A DNA stretch of 64,000 nt, taken from Granulicella sibirica. Its GTDB lineage: Bacteria > Acidobacteriota > Terriglobia > Terriglobales > Acidobacteriaceae. The number at the start of each line of letters is the position of its first letter. Position 1 is the first letter of the stretch. The stretch is taken from assembly GCF_004115155.1 (NCBI RefSeq), contig NZ_RDSM01000001.1, positions 434,001 through 498,000 of the forward strand, written 5' to 3'. Positions 43,928 through 55,300 of the stretch are shown here, piece by piece. The position numbers were made by a program, and so were the translations under genes. The notes under the pieces were generated by a model. The model did no database searches, was not told the DNA's origin, and saw only the letters and a program-made list of their open reading frames with translations.

Positions 43928-44356
43928 TTGTCGCTCTCCGTCATCTCGTCGTACGCGATCTTTGAGCCGACTCTCCTCACCGGGCCGGTCAGCCCGTCTG
44001 CGCCCACATCCTCCACCGAGGCCACCGGCGAGAACGACGACATCGCCACTGCGGACTCGACTAACGACAGCGTAACCCTCACCGCCGTCATCAAGGACCT
44101 CGTCAGTCTCCTCAAGGGTCTCGTCTCCGGAGACGTCTCCGCCTCGAAATCCGACCTCTCCCGCATCCGGGCGGAAGCAAAGTCCCGCGAGAGTTCTGCC
44201 TCCGACCCACCCACCCCATCTCCTCTTCAGCGCCTCCTCGGGAAGATCGCCGATTCTATCTCCTCCGGCGACACCCCCACCGCCCTCGGCGTCGTCGCAG
44301 GCTTCCTCGTCCACGCCGGCCAGCCATCTGGAAACCTCATCGACACCCACGCCTGA
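43928..44356 (+). CDS. Hypothetical protein with SGD helical repeats
   Basis: A 142-residue protein starting at a TTG with GAAGG nine bases upstream. It has no signal peptide. The first 50 residues are Ser/Thr-rich and probably disordered. The rest is helical, with two similar units: LLKGLVSGDVSASKSDLSRI and LLGKIADSISSGDTPTALGVVAGFL. These look like the SGDxxxA helix pairs of low-complexity helical repeat proteins. The opposite strand also has a long open frame, but its sequence is less protein-like. Function unknown. Confidence 0.5.
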   Translation: MSLSVISSYAIFEPTLLTGPVSPSAPTSSTEATGENDDIATADSTNDSVTLTAVIKDLVSLLKGLVSGDVSASKSDLSRIRAEAKSRESSASDPPTPSPLQRLLGKIADSISSGDTPTALGVVAGFLVHAGQPSGNLIDTHA

Positions 44357-44397
44357 AGCCTCTCAGACCGTCCTCAAGCCGGTGCTACCCTCTCCAC

Positions 44398-45204
44398 ATG
44401 AGCCGCTTCGTCCTCCTCCTCACGCTCCTGCTCACCCTCCACGCCCCCGCCCAAACTCCCGACGCCCCACCCCAGACCGACGTCCCCGTCGACGTCCCCC
44501 TCAACCCCACTCTCCCGACCGTCTTCATCGTGGGCGACTCCACCGCTCGCAACAAGCTCGACCTCGGCTGGGGCGACCACTTCGCCCCCTTCTTCGACAC
44601 CATCCGCATCAACGTCGCCAACCGCGCCCGTGCCGGCCGCTCCGCCCGCACCTATATCAACGAAGGCCTCTGGGCGGCCACCCTCAAAGAGATCAAGCCC
44701 GGCGACTTCCTCCTCCTGCAGATGGGCCACAACGACGGTGGCGACCTCGGCGGAGCCAAGCCCCGCGGCACCCTCAAGGGCATCGGCGAGGATACCCAGC
44801 AGGTCCCGCAAACCACCGGCCCGTTAGCCGGAACCACCGAAACCGTCCACACCTTCGGCTGGTACCTGAGAAAGATCATCGAAGAGGCCCGCGCCAAGAG
44901 CGCCATCCCTATCCTCCTCGACACCACCGTCCGTAACATCTGGAAAGAAGGCCACATCGAACGCGACATGGGCTACAACGTCTTCGTCCGCCAGGTCGCC
45001 GCCCAGGAGCACATCACCTTTATTGACATGTCCGCTATCGCCGCCAACCAGTTCGAAGCTCTCGGCCAGGAAAAGACCGCCACCCTCTTCCCCATCGACC
45101 ACACCCACACCAGCCCCGAAGGTGCCCGACTCAACGCCCAGGCCGTCGCCCTCGCCCTCCGCGCCGGCCACTCACCCCTCGTGGCGTACATGAAGCCCGA
45201 ATAA
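44398..45204 (+). CDS. Secreted SGNH esterase, rhamnogalacturonan acetylesterase-like
   Basis: A 268-residue exported GDSL/SGNH hydrolase that probably removes acetyl groups from pectin rhamnogalacturonan. A signal peptide is present (FVLLLTLLLTLHAPAQ). Block I is VFIVGDSTARN with the nucleophile Ser, block II has the Gly in ANRARAGRSART, block III is QMGHNDGGD (Asn of the oxyanion hole), and block V is DHTHTSPEGA (Asp and His). The domain size is normal. It fits with the GH51 and GH-D-like enzymes as part of plant cell-wall use. It is convergent with the Crp/Fnr gene, only six bases apart. Confidence 0.9.
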   Translation: MSRFVLLLTLLLTLHAPAQTPDAPPQTDVPVDVPLNPTLPTVFIVGDSTARNKLDLGWGDHFAPFFDTIRINVANRARAGRSARTYINEGLWAATLKEIKPGDFLLLQMGHNDGGDLGGAKPRGTLKGIGEDTQQVPQTTGPLAGTTETVHTFGWYLRKIIEEARAKSAIPILLDTTVRNIWKEGHIERDMGYNVFVRQVAAQEHITFIDMSAIAANQFEALGQEKTATLFPIDHTHTSPEGARLNAQAVALALRAGHSPLVAYMKPE

Positions 45205-45210
45205 GACGGC

Positions 45211-45882
45211 TCAATCGTGCAATACCACATTCAGCAGCGACTTATGCACCTTGATCCGCCCGTTGTACTCAATGAACCCCATCTTCCGAAACCGGTTCAT
45301 GAAGAAGTTCACCCTTGACCGCGTCGTCCCGATCATCTCTGCCAGCGTGTCCTGCGTAATCTCCGGGATCAGGCTCTCCGGCTCACCCGGCTTGCCGAAT
45401 TCCGCCATCAGCAGAAGGATGCGGGCCAGCCTCTTCTCGCTATTGTTGAAGAGCTGATCCACCAAGTCCGACTGCGTCCGCATGCTCCGCTGCAGCAGAA
45501 ACGCCATGAACAACCCGGAGAACTTTGGCTGCTCCGCCATGACCCGCATCATGGAATCCCGTTCGATCCGCAGTACGGAAGACACCGTAACTGCGCTAGC
45601 CGTCGCCAACCGCAGTCCCGGAACCGCCGCGATCGCGTCTTCCCCGACGAAATCCCCAGGTGCGAGCAGCGTGATCGTCGCCTCTTTCCCCGTCGGCGAA
45701 AGCACCGTGAGCTTACCTCGCCCACTCTGGATGTAGAAGATCGCGTCCGACGGCTCACCCTGCGAGAAGATGGGCTGCTTCGGCCTGAGCTTCAGGACAC
45801 TCCGGCCCTCTCCATTCCCAGCAGGCCCATTCCCCGCAAGGAAGACCTCCGGATCGAATGGCGGTTTCCGCTCTGGCACCAA
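45211..45882 (-). CDS. Crp/Fnr-family transcription regulator
   Basis: A 223-residue regulator with an N-terminal cyclic-nucleotide-binding-type domain (FSQGEPSDAIFYIQSGRGKLTV, PGDFVGED) and a C-terminal Crp HTH (TLAEMIGTTRSRVNFFMNRF). There is no Fnr-type iron-sulphur cysteine cluster. The phosphate-binding cassette does not show the canonical RxSS of cAMP-bound Crp, so the effector is uncertain. The start is the TTG at 45882 or the GTG at 45879. A perfect inverted repeat (TTCTGTT-CAA-AACAGAA) lies 139 bases upstream. Confidence 0.88.
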   Translation of the reverse strand: MVPERKPPFDPEVFLAGNGPAGNGEGRSVLKLRPKQPIFSQGEPSDAIFYIQSGRGKLTVLSPTGKEATITLLAPGDFVGEDAIAAVPGLRLATASAVTVSSVLRIERDSMMRVMAEQPKFSGLFMAFLLQRSMRTQSDLVDQLFNNSEKRLARILLLMAEFGKPGEPESLIPEITQDTLAEMIGTTRSRVNFFMNRFRKMGFIEYNGRIKVHKSLLNVVLHD

Positions 45883-46020
45883 AGTATCGGCCCTCTCCAG
45901 CCGCGTTGGCCATCATAGCACCCATGTGTTACATAGACGACATATAGCTGGCAAGCAAAGTCACCCTGAAAAATGCGGAAAGATGGAGATCTTTCACAAA
46001 TGAGCAAAGAAAGATACCGT

Positions 46021-46037
46021 TTCTGTTCAAAACAGAA
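46021..46037. promoter_or_regulatory. Perfect 7-bp inverted repeat between Crp/Fnr and small gene
   Basis: TTCTGTT (46021-46027), spacer CAA, AACAGAA (46031-46037). It lies in the 287-base gap between the divergent Crp/Fnr gene and the small plus-strand gene. A second palindrome, GGTCGATCGACC, is at 46103-46114. Both look like protein-binding sites; which regulator binds is not known. Confidence 0.5.
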
Positions 46038-46169
46038 CAGCGAAACGAAAACGACCGGTCAGAAGATGACGGAAGAACGATCGAACGAGATCCATCGCCG
46101 TTGGTCGATCGACCGGTACCCAAAAATACGATTCCGCGCATGCAACCCTCGCTAACCAAGGTGGTGTAT

Positions 46170-46370
46170 ATGGAAGCAAAGACACCGGCCACAAGCCCCC
46201 CAGATCGCCCACCACCCCTGAACATCATCGAAGCCGAGAGGTTCTATCGCGGTCTGCTCATCACCTTCGAGAGCGGGGAGATCGCGTTCTACTCGGCTGA
46301 CCTGCTCTATCGAAACTTGCCGAACGCCACTGCATTCGACCCCACCAAGAGCTTTTCCCGCCCTACCTGA
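46170..46370 (+). CDS. 66-residue conserved-looking small protein
   Basis: Starts at the ATG at 46170 with AAGGTGG seven bases upstream; an in-frame ATG at 46140 is an alternative. The first ~20 residues are Pro/Thr-rich. The core reads RGLLITFESGEIAFYSADLLYRNLPNATAFD. The same pattern (hydrophobic strand, acidic turn, YSAxLL helix) recurs in the 56-residue protein encoded on the other strand at 46858-47028, so these are paralogues. No membrane segment. Function unknown. The KH-domain gene follows by 58 bases on the same strand. Confidence 0.6.
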   Translation: MEAKTPATSPPDRPPPLNIIEAERFYRGLLITFESGEIAFYSADLLYRNLPNATAFDPTKSFSRPT

Positions 46371-46428
46371 TCCTCATTTGAAGGCCGGCGCAAGTCGGAA
46401 TCCAAATCTTTCCTCAGGAGCTCGAACT

Positions 46429-46785
46429 ATGCCTCAAGCCGCCGCATCCCGCCAACAGACGAAGTCACTTTCTGAAGCTGAGCGGCGTCAGGTCTTGCTT
46501 GAAGCAAGGACTCTGATCCTCTACATCGCAGACCACGTTCTTCAACAGCCGACGGATCTAACCCTGACCACCGTCGAGACACCAAACGAACTCATGGTGC
46601 AGTTGAAGATCGCACCGGACGAGGTCTCCCGGGTCGTGGGAAAGCACGGCAGGCTCATCCGCGCCATACGAACCATCCTGGCCGCGATGAGTGCAAAAAC
46701 CGGTGCCAGGATCACCCTCGACCTGATCGGCTACCTGGAGGAACCGGCCTCCGTCACCCCACCCCACGCCCGGGCCACCCTTTGA
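46429..46785 (+). CDS. KH-domain RNA-binding protein (KhpA-like)
   Basis: A 118-residue protein starting at the ATG at 46429 behind CAGGAG. A single type-II KH domain covers residues ~35-105: LMVQLKIAPDEVSRVVGKHG is the RNA-binding strand and GxxG loop (GKHG), followed by RLIRAIRTILAAMSAKTG. In bacteria such small KH proteins (KhpA) bind many RNAs and influence cell size and translation. The N-terminal 30 residues are an added polar extension. It is flanked by two paralogous small proteins of unknown function. Confidence 0.85.
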   Translation: MPQAAASRQQTKSLSEAERRQVLLEARTLILYIADHVLQQPTDLTLTTVETPNELMVQLKIAPDEVSRVVGKHGRLIRAIRTILAAMSAKTGARITLDLIGYLEEPASVTPPHARATL

Positions 46786-46857
46786 CGCAGAGTTGGTACC
46801 GCCCCGGCCGAGTTGCATGTCGCGCGACGCATGTTCTGTGCCCGACGCAGCGCCGCT

Positions 46858-47028
46858 TCAGGCCTCAATCCCATCGACGTCTTTATCGAAGAGCTCCTTG
46901 GCCTCAAGAAAAACGCGAGAGAGAAGCTCCGCCGAGTACAACCCGATCCTTCCATCGTCGAATGCGATGATCACTCCGCCGTCGAGTGGCTCCGCAGACG
47001 CGATGTGCGGTTTGGAATCAGGATTCAT
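46858..47028 (-). CDS. 56-residue small protein, paralogue of the one at 46170
   Basis: Minus-strand frame from the ATG at 47028 to the TGA at 46860-46858. The protein begins MNPDSKPHIASAEPLDGG and contains VIIAFDDGRIGLYSAELLSRVFLEAKELFDKD, matching LITFESGEIAFYSADLLYRN of the 66-residue protein strand for strand. Codon use is like that of neighbouring genes. It is convergent with the KH gene (73 bases between the stops). Upstream ribosome-binding signal is weak. The overlapping 206-codon plus-strand frame looks less like protein and I reject it. Function unknown. Confidence 0.65.
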   Translation of the reverse strand: MNPDSKPHIASAEPLDGGVIIAFDDGRIGLYSAELLSRVFLEAKELFDKDVDGIEA

Positions 47029-47142
47029 GGGGAAATCTTAGGAAAAAGCTTCCTCGCGTGTCTGTCCCCCACCCGACCCAATTCCGATTTTCACCGTGCC
47101 ATCTCCATCCTTTCAACCAGCCGCAGATGGTATCCTGTCGAA

Positions 47143-47433
47143 ATGTATGCTGTGTTCGTCATCACCGCGATTCTCCTGTCTGTCGCGCCGATGCACGCCC
47201 ACGCTCTTCTCGCTGCAGTCTCGCCCTCGGGCGTCCCGGCAAGGCATCTGGACACCACCAGCCCAACGGCCCGACGCACCCTCGCCCCATCCACCCGCCT
47301 CGCGCCCCGTCGCGCTCCGGTTCCGTCGCATCTGGCGTCCCGCCCGATAGCCGTCGCCGCGGCCCATCCGTCGCCCACGCCGGTCATGCTCGCCGAAGCC
47401 GCCCCGTTAGCGCACGCCCCTAACGCTCCCTGA
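47143..47433 (+). CDS. Possible short exported Ala/Pro-rich protein
   Basis: A 96-residue frame that begins MYAVFVITAILLSVAPMHAHA, which looks like a signal peptide, and continues as Ala, Pro, Arg and Ser low-complexity sequence without a recognisable domain. There is no clear ribosome-binding site. It lies in the 549-base gap upstream of secA. It may be real or simply chance in GC-rich DNA. The rest of this gap (47029-47142 and 47434-47577) shows nothing certain. Confidence 0.3.
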   Translation: MYAVFVITAILLSVAPMHAHALLAAVSPSGVPARHLDTTSPTARRTLAPSTRLAPRRAPVPSHLASRPIAVAAAHPSPTPVMLAEAAPLAHAPNAP

Positions 47434-47577
47434 CCCAGCCCTCTTCTGATTCCCCTGGCCAGCCCAGCCCCTCAGCGCCCGCACTCCGTTCGCGCCCCGC
47501 GCCGAAATCATCCAAAAATCTTAATCGCTCCCGATCCCCGCACCCCGTGTAGCGGGTCTCTTGGAAGGAAGTCCCTC

Positions 47578-50676
<3,099 letters not shown>

Positions 50677-50683
50677 CAAGACA

Positions 50684-50727
50684 ATGGTGGATCCTGCATC
50701 TCGCCCCTGAGATTCAGGATCCACCAT
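50684..50727. terminator. Long hairpin after secA
   Basis: ATGGTGGATCCTG (50684-50696) is exactly complementary to CAGGATCCACCAT (50715-50727), and inside it ATCTC (50698-50702) pairs with GAGAT (50709-50713). It lies between the secA stop and the stop of the minus-strand membrane gene. It could end both transcripts, although there is no T run; it might also be a protein-binding dyad. Confidence 0.65.
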
Positions 50728-50736
50728 CGTTCTGGA

Positions 50737-51474
50737 CTAAAGCTTCACAAAGCCCTGATCCGCGATTTCCCGCTCACCGCTGCGAACATCGCCGATTACA
50801 GGGATGGCGGACGGTCGGAGTCCATAGGCGCCCGCAAAGCGCACCCGAATGAGCCAGAAGATCATCAGCGGAAGCGGAAGCAGGGCCGGAACGATGAGAT
50901 AAATGGATCCGCGGAGCCAAACCGGGAAGACCTGCGGCTGCCCAAGAAAGAAGGAACCGCTCGCGATGAACAATCCAATGCACATCCGCCAAAGATGCCG
51001 GACGATGCGTGGACGGCCGGTGATGCCACCATGCGCGAGCATGCGAATGTCTCCAACAGCGGCAAGCAGAAGGATGCCGCCGAAGATAAAACTCATCGCC
51101 GCGGGTGCGCCATTGTCCGTGCCGGCGGCGGAGGAGACAGCGCGAACGCCAAGCGTCAGAACGCCCGCTGCCGAAGTCAGGCAAAGCACCAGGCCGGACC
51201 AGTCGAGGACTCCGGTTTCATTGCGACGCCGTCCAGCGAGCCACGCGCTTCCAATCAGATAAAAGGTAAGCACCGAGGCGATCACATTGCTTACCTGGGA
51301 CTTGAGGATGGCGAGCCAGAAACCGCTCGTGGCAAGGGTCAACATGCCGAGCGTGAAGACATTCCCCGACACTCGATGCACTCGATCGCCTTTGCGAGCG
51401 ATCATGGCGACGGTGCCGGCAAGAAGGCTCACGGAGCCGCCGAGGATATGAAGGATCAGGAGCGGGAGTCGCAT
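50737..51474 (-). CDS. Multi-pass membrane protein, DUF2306-like
   Basis: A 245-residue integral membrane protein with about seven hydrophobic segments. The first segment, LLILHILGGSVSLLAGTVAMIARKGDRVHRVSGNVF (quoted in part), carries the His and the KGDxxHRxxG motif found in DUF2306-type predicted membrane proteins; related His-bearing four-helix proteins may bind haem, which is speculation here. Other conserved-looking pieces are HLWRMCIGLFIASGSFFLGQ. It is convergent with secA, with the long hairpin between them. Function unknown. Confidence 0.8.
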   Translation of the reverse strand: MRLPLLILHILGGSVSLLAGTVAMIARKGDRVHRVSGNVFTLGMLTLATSGFWLAILKSQVSNVIASVLTFYLIGSAWLAGRRRNETGVLDWSGLVLCLTSAAGVLTLGVRAVSSAAGTDNGAPAAMSFIFGGILLLAAVGDIRMLAHGGITGRPRIVRHLWRMCIGLFIASGSFFLGQPQVFPVWLRGSIYLIVPALLPLPLMIFWLIRVRFAGAYGLRPSAIPVIGDVRSGEREIADQGFVKL

Positions 51475-51586
51475 GCCTGTACGACCTTTCGAACCTCACC
51501 GATTACACGGGATGCACGGGATACGCGAACCCTGGAAAATAAGTTCCACGAACCGCCAAGAGCTCAGCCCTGTATCCTGAACCTGT

Positions 51587-51913
51587 ATGCTCAACCCCGA
51601 AATCACCGCTCAGGCCGCCGCAGAACTCCTCAAGCAACCCAACGCGCCCGTACTCGTCGACGTCCGCGAAAAGTGGGAGTTCGACACAGCCCATATCGAA
51701 AACTCCCTTCTCATGCCCATGGGCGAGGTCCCAGCCCGTGCCAACAACGAACTCGATCCTGACGAGCCCATCCTCGTCGTCTGCCACCACGGAGCCCGCT
51801 CCCTGAACGTCACCATGTGGCTTCGCCAGCAAGGCTTTGAGAACGCCCAATCACTGGCCGGCGGCATAGACGCCTGGTCCCGTACCATCGACCCAACCGT
51901 CCCTCGCTACTAA
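51587..51913 (+). CDS. Rhodanese-like sulphurtransferase
   Basis: A 108-residue single rhodanese domain. The N-terminus LNPEITAQAAAELLKQPNAP leads to VDVREKWEFDTAHIENSLLMP, the CH2A motif. The active-site loop is VVCHHGARS with Cys66, and the domain ends GFENAQSLAGGIDAWS. The six-residue loop after the cysteine fits thiosulphate- or persulphide-type rhodaneses rather than phosphatases. Likely cytoplasmic sulphur transfer. It stands alone. Confidence 0.93.
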   Translation: MLNPEITAQAAAELLKQPNAPVLVDVREKWEFDTAHIENSLLMPMGEVPARANNELDPDEPILVVCHHGARSLNVTMWLRQQGFENAQSLAGGIDAWSRTIDPTVPRY

Positions 51914-51960
51914 CCACCAAATTGCGATCCCATTCACTACCTTCCTGACGGCTTATGGGC

Positions 51961-52085
51961 GGGTACCCCCCTCCCCATTGCCCGCGTCCAAGTCTTTCGC
52001 TTTCATAGACTTAAGGGAAGGTTGTCCATGTAAATATAAGATAATACATGACTTGCCCGCAAATATCAGATACCAAATAACTTAG
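51961..52085 (-). repeat. Dispersed intergenic repeat, copy B
   Basis: Inverted relative to copy A at 33808-33936. Read on the minus strand it has CTAAGT, then ATTTACATGG, GAAAGCGAAAGACTTGG, CGGGCAATGGGGAGGG and ends in GGGTACCC. It lies between the rhodanese gene (+) and the TonB receptor gene (-), again a convergent gap, with its GTACC end toward the rhodanese stop. Confidence 0.75.
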
Positions 52086-52100
52086 CTCACGTCTTCCACG

Positions 52101-52138
52101 AAAAAGAGGTCCAAGGCACCTGAGCCTGGACCTCTTTT
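52101..52138. terminator. Rho-independent terminator hairpin
   Basis: AAAAGAGGTCCA (52102-52113) pairs with TGGACCTCTTTT (52127-52138), with GGC/GCC extending the stem inward. A runs and T runs on either side make it usable in both directions. It lies between the rhodanese and TonB receptor genes, beyond repeat copy B. The bases from 52139 to 52320 show no gene. Confidence 0.85.
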
Positions 52139-52320
52139 CTTCTTTGCTTCCAGTGTATCAAGCTGACCGAAACTAAATGGACAGCGACTTTTCGCTTTGG
52201 AATGTGTGAGATGCGTTGCCCGGGGGCTTGACATGCGTTTTTGCTGAGGAAAATGACGAAAGAAAGTTTGGGGACACGTTGTCGGAAGGCAGTGTGAGGA
52301 TGCGGGGCCTTAATGCAGAA

Positions 52321-52342
52321 AAGCCCGGCACGAAGCCGGGCT
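52321..52342 (-). terminator. Terminator of the TonB receptor gene
   Basis: AGCCCGGC (52322-52329), five-base loop, GCCGGGCT (52335-52342). On the minus strand it is followed by TTTTCTGC, a short T run, and it lies 22 bases beyond the receptor stop codon. Confidence 0.85.
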
Positions 52343-52364
52343 CTCTTCTGGTTGGCGTTGATGT

Positions 52365-55300
52365 TTAGAACACGTACTTCGCCGAGAGCTGCAGCTGACG
52401 AGCCTGCGAGCGCGAAGAGGTGATCTGTCCGAAGGTTGAGGACTGGGTGTTGTTGGTCGGGTTGCCGAGCGAGGTGATGTTGAAGACGTTCGCCGCATCC
52501 GCCCGGAAGCTGACATGCTGGCCTTCGGTGATGGCAAAGTCCTTGAAGACCGAGGCGTTGGCAGCCTGGTAACCAGGAGCGCGCTCCGAATCCACACCGG
52601 CGTTGCCGAACGTACCAGCAGCCGGCTGGGAGTAGGCGCACGAGCCGTTGTCCACGGCGCCGCAAGGCTGAGCCGATGGGTCGGTACCGAACCACCGGTT
52701 CGCCGTGCGATTCGTGATCTTCATCGCGCGAAGGTGATTCGCGCGCTCCGAGTTGTTCTTCGAATCGCTCACGTTGGTAGCGCTCATGTTGACCGGGAAG
52801 CCCGAGTACACAAGAGCCGTCATCGCGACATGCCATCCGCCGACCACTTCATCGAGAACACGATTCATGTTTCCGAAGTACATCTGTCCACGCCCAACTG
52901 GAAGCGTGTAGTTCATGTGCCCGTTCAGGTTGTGGCGGATGTCCTGCGCCGTTGGGCCGTATTCGGAGTGGTTGTCGTAGAAGTTCTGTGCATAAGCAGA
53001 CTGACCATTGATGCCCTGTGCTCCGAAGAAGCCGGTGCTGTTGGTCAGAGCCTTGGCGTAGGTGTAGTTGGCGGTGAGTTCCAGACCTTTGCTGAGTCGC
53101 TGGCGATAGGTGGTCTGGAGGCTGTTGTAGTTCTCCATGGCGTTCGAGTTCGTGAAGACAACCGAACCGCCCTGTCCTACGAGGTTGGCGTAAGGGGTGG
53201 GGCAGGCAGCCGTACCGGCAGCGGTCGTCGGATCGGTCGCCACGCCATTGACGAAGCATCCAGTCGGCAGCGAGTTTCCGGCGCCGGCTGTGACGAGGTG
53301 AGCACCGGTCTGGCCAAGGTATCCAAACACAATGGATGCCGAGTTGCTGACCTGATACTCAGCCGTGAGGTTGAACTCCTGCAGGAACATGGGCTTGATG
53401 TTCACGTCCCATGCGCGGATAGTCGTGGTGCAAGGCGTGGTGCTGGTTGTGATGTCGCAGCTGGTGTTGGTCGTTCCGAAGGCCTGGCTGGTGTTGAACG
53501 GAGCACCGGCGCTGGTTGCGGAAGGAATCGCGGCGGTCGCGGTGAAGGCGTTCTGGAAGGGATAGTTGAAGTTCAGGCGAAGATTGGCGCCGGTGCCTTC
53601 AAAGTAGGTGGTGACGCCGTAGCCGCCGCGCAGCACGGTCTTGGGCGAGGGGTTCCAAGCGAATCCAACACGTGGCATGAAGTTCGTCCACACGCCATTG
53701 AAGAGAGCGCGGCTGTTGCCGTTCTGACCGGCAAGCACAACCTTCTTCGTCGTGACGTTGATGTTGGCCTGCTTGTTGTTGACCTCATAGATGGGCTCGT
53801 CGTACTCCCAGCGCAGACCGAGGTTGAGGGTGAAAGACGGAGTCACCTTGTAGTCGTCCTGAGCAAAGGCCGAGGTACGATACTGCCGCTGACCGGCCGG
53901 TCCAGTGACGCCACCGATGGCGCGCGTGTAGATCCGGTTGAGGTTGAAGTCGGCCAGGGAGAAGCCGCCGGTCGTGCCGTTCAGGGCGGAGAACTGCCCG
54001 CTGTAGTCGTAGTGCCCCTCAGCGCCGTCATTACCGGGATAGAACGTGTTCTGCTGGTACCGAAGGCTCTGGAAGCCAGCCTTGATGGTGTGGCGATCCA
54101 ACTGGTAGGTCACCGTGTCCGTGTAGCTGAAGGTATTGTCAATGTAGTTGGTGCCGGTGGAGGAGTTGCCCAGCGTGGACAGGCCCCCGGTGTTGCTGCC
54201 GGTGAAGCTCTGTGCGATGAACCCGGGCTGCGCCTGCGTGATGCCAGGAACGCCGATGATCGAGTCTCCGTTCAGACCGAAGTTGCCCGTCGAGTCGGTG
54301 GTGTTGGCACCAAGCTGGACAACGCGCGAGAACCCGAGGTTCAGGTCGTTGGTGAGCCGCGGTGTGAATACGCGGACGTAGTCAAACGAGAAGCTCTGGA
54401 AGGGATCGCTGGTGACGCCCGGGAAGCTGATCGCAAGCACGGGGGTTGAGAAGTCTCCCGCCAGGCCGTGCGAGTAGCTTCCGGAGAAGGTGTCCTTCGG
54501 AGACAAGGTGTAGTTCACCTTCACGTCGAACTGGTTGTTGTACCGGTTCTCCTTGTTGGGTCCCTGGAAGTTGTTCTGGGTCGCTGTGCCGGGCAAAGGC
54601 GCGTGGTTCGGCAGCGGGTAGTACTGCGGATGCGAATACAGGTACTGCGCCACGGGGTTGGTTGGAGCGCCGAGCTGGTTATTTACGTAAGCCGGTTGGC
54701 CTGCGGCCTGGGTGTTGTAAAGCTGGATCGCCTTATTCGCTCCGTAGACGTTCGGATCGAGCAACGCGCTGAAGTCGCCATTGCGCATCGCCTGGGTGGC
54801 GACTGACGCGGTTCCGATACCGGCCGAGTGGAAACGGATGCCTTCGTAGTCCATAAAGAAGAAGAGCTTGTCCTTGATGATGGGGCCGCCAAGGGTGCCA
54901 CCAAAAGAGGACTGGGTGTAGGGCGTGATCGGTGTGAAAGCCGAGCCAGCTGCCACGTGCTTATTGGAGTACGTGTTGGCATCCATGTTGTAGTTCGACA
55001 GGTAGAAGAATGCGCTGCCGTGGAACTTATTGGTGCCGCTCTTGAGGAGCGTGATCACCTGGCCGCCGCCGACGTTGCCGAATTCGGCGTTCGCGTTCGA
55101 AGAGATGACGCGCATCTGGCCGATCGCATCCGGGCTGGGGTTATAGCCGAGCTGGTTGTTGATGGTCTCGTTGATGTCGATGCCTTCGAGCAGGAAGTTG
55201 TTCGCTTCCTGCCGGTTCCCGTTCTGGGAGGCAAGCGTTCCGTTTCCGTTGCGTTCGACGGTTGCCGAGCTGCTGGTAAATCCTGCAGGGTTGCCGGTGA

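Noticed and set aside
46813..47433. 206-codon plus-strand frame covering the 56-residue minus-strand gene
   Set aside because: Its first 110 codons overlap the small paralogue, which has a recognised relative at 46170. Only the last 96 codons, with a signal-peptide-like start, were kept as a weak call.
52229..52260. TTGACA with a weak -10 on the plus strand before the TonB receptor 3' end
   Set aside because: Nothing to transcribe downstream on that strand; likely chance, although an antisense RNA cannot be excluded.
52515..54449. 644-codon plus-strand frame opposite the TonB receptor gene
   Set aside because: Antisense shadow; the Val/Gly/Arg-rich product has no domain texture, and the receptor on the other strand is unmistakable.
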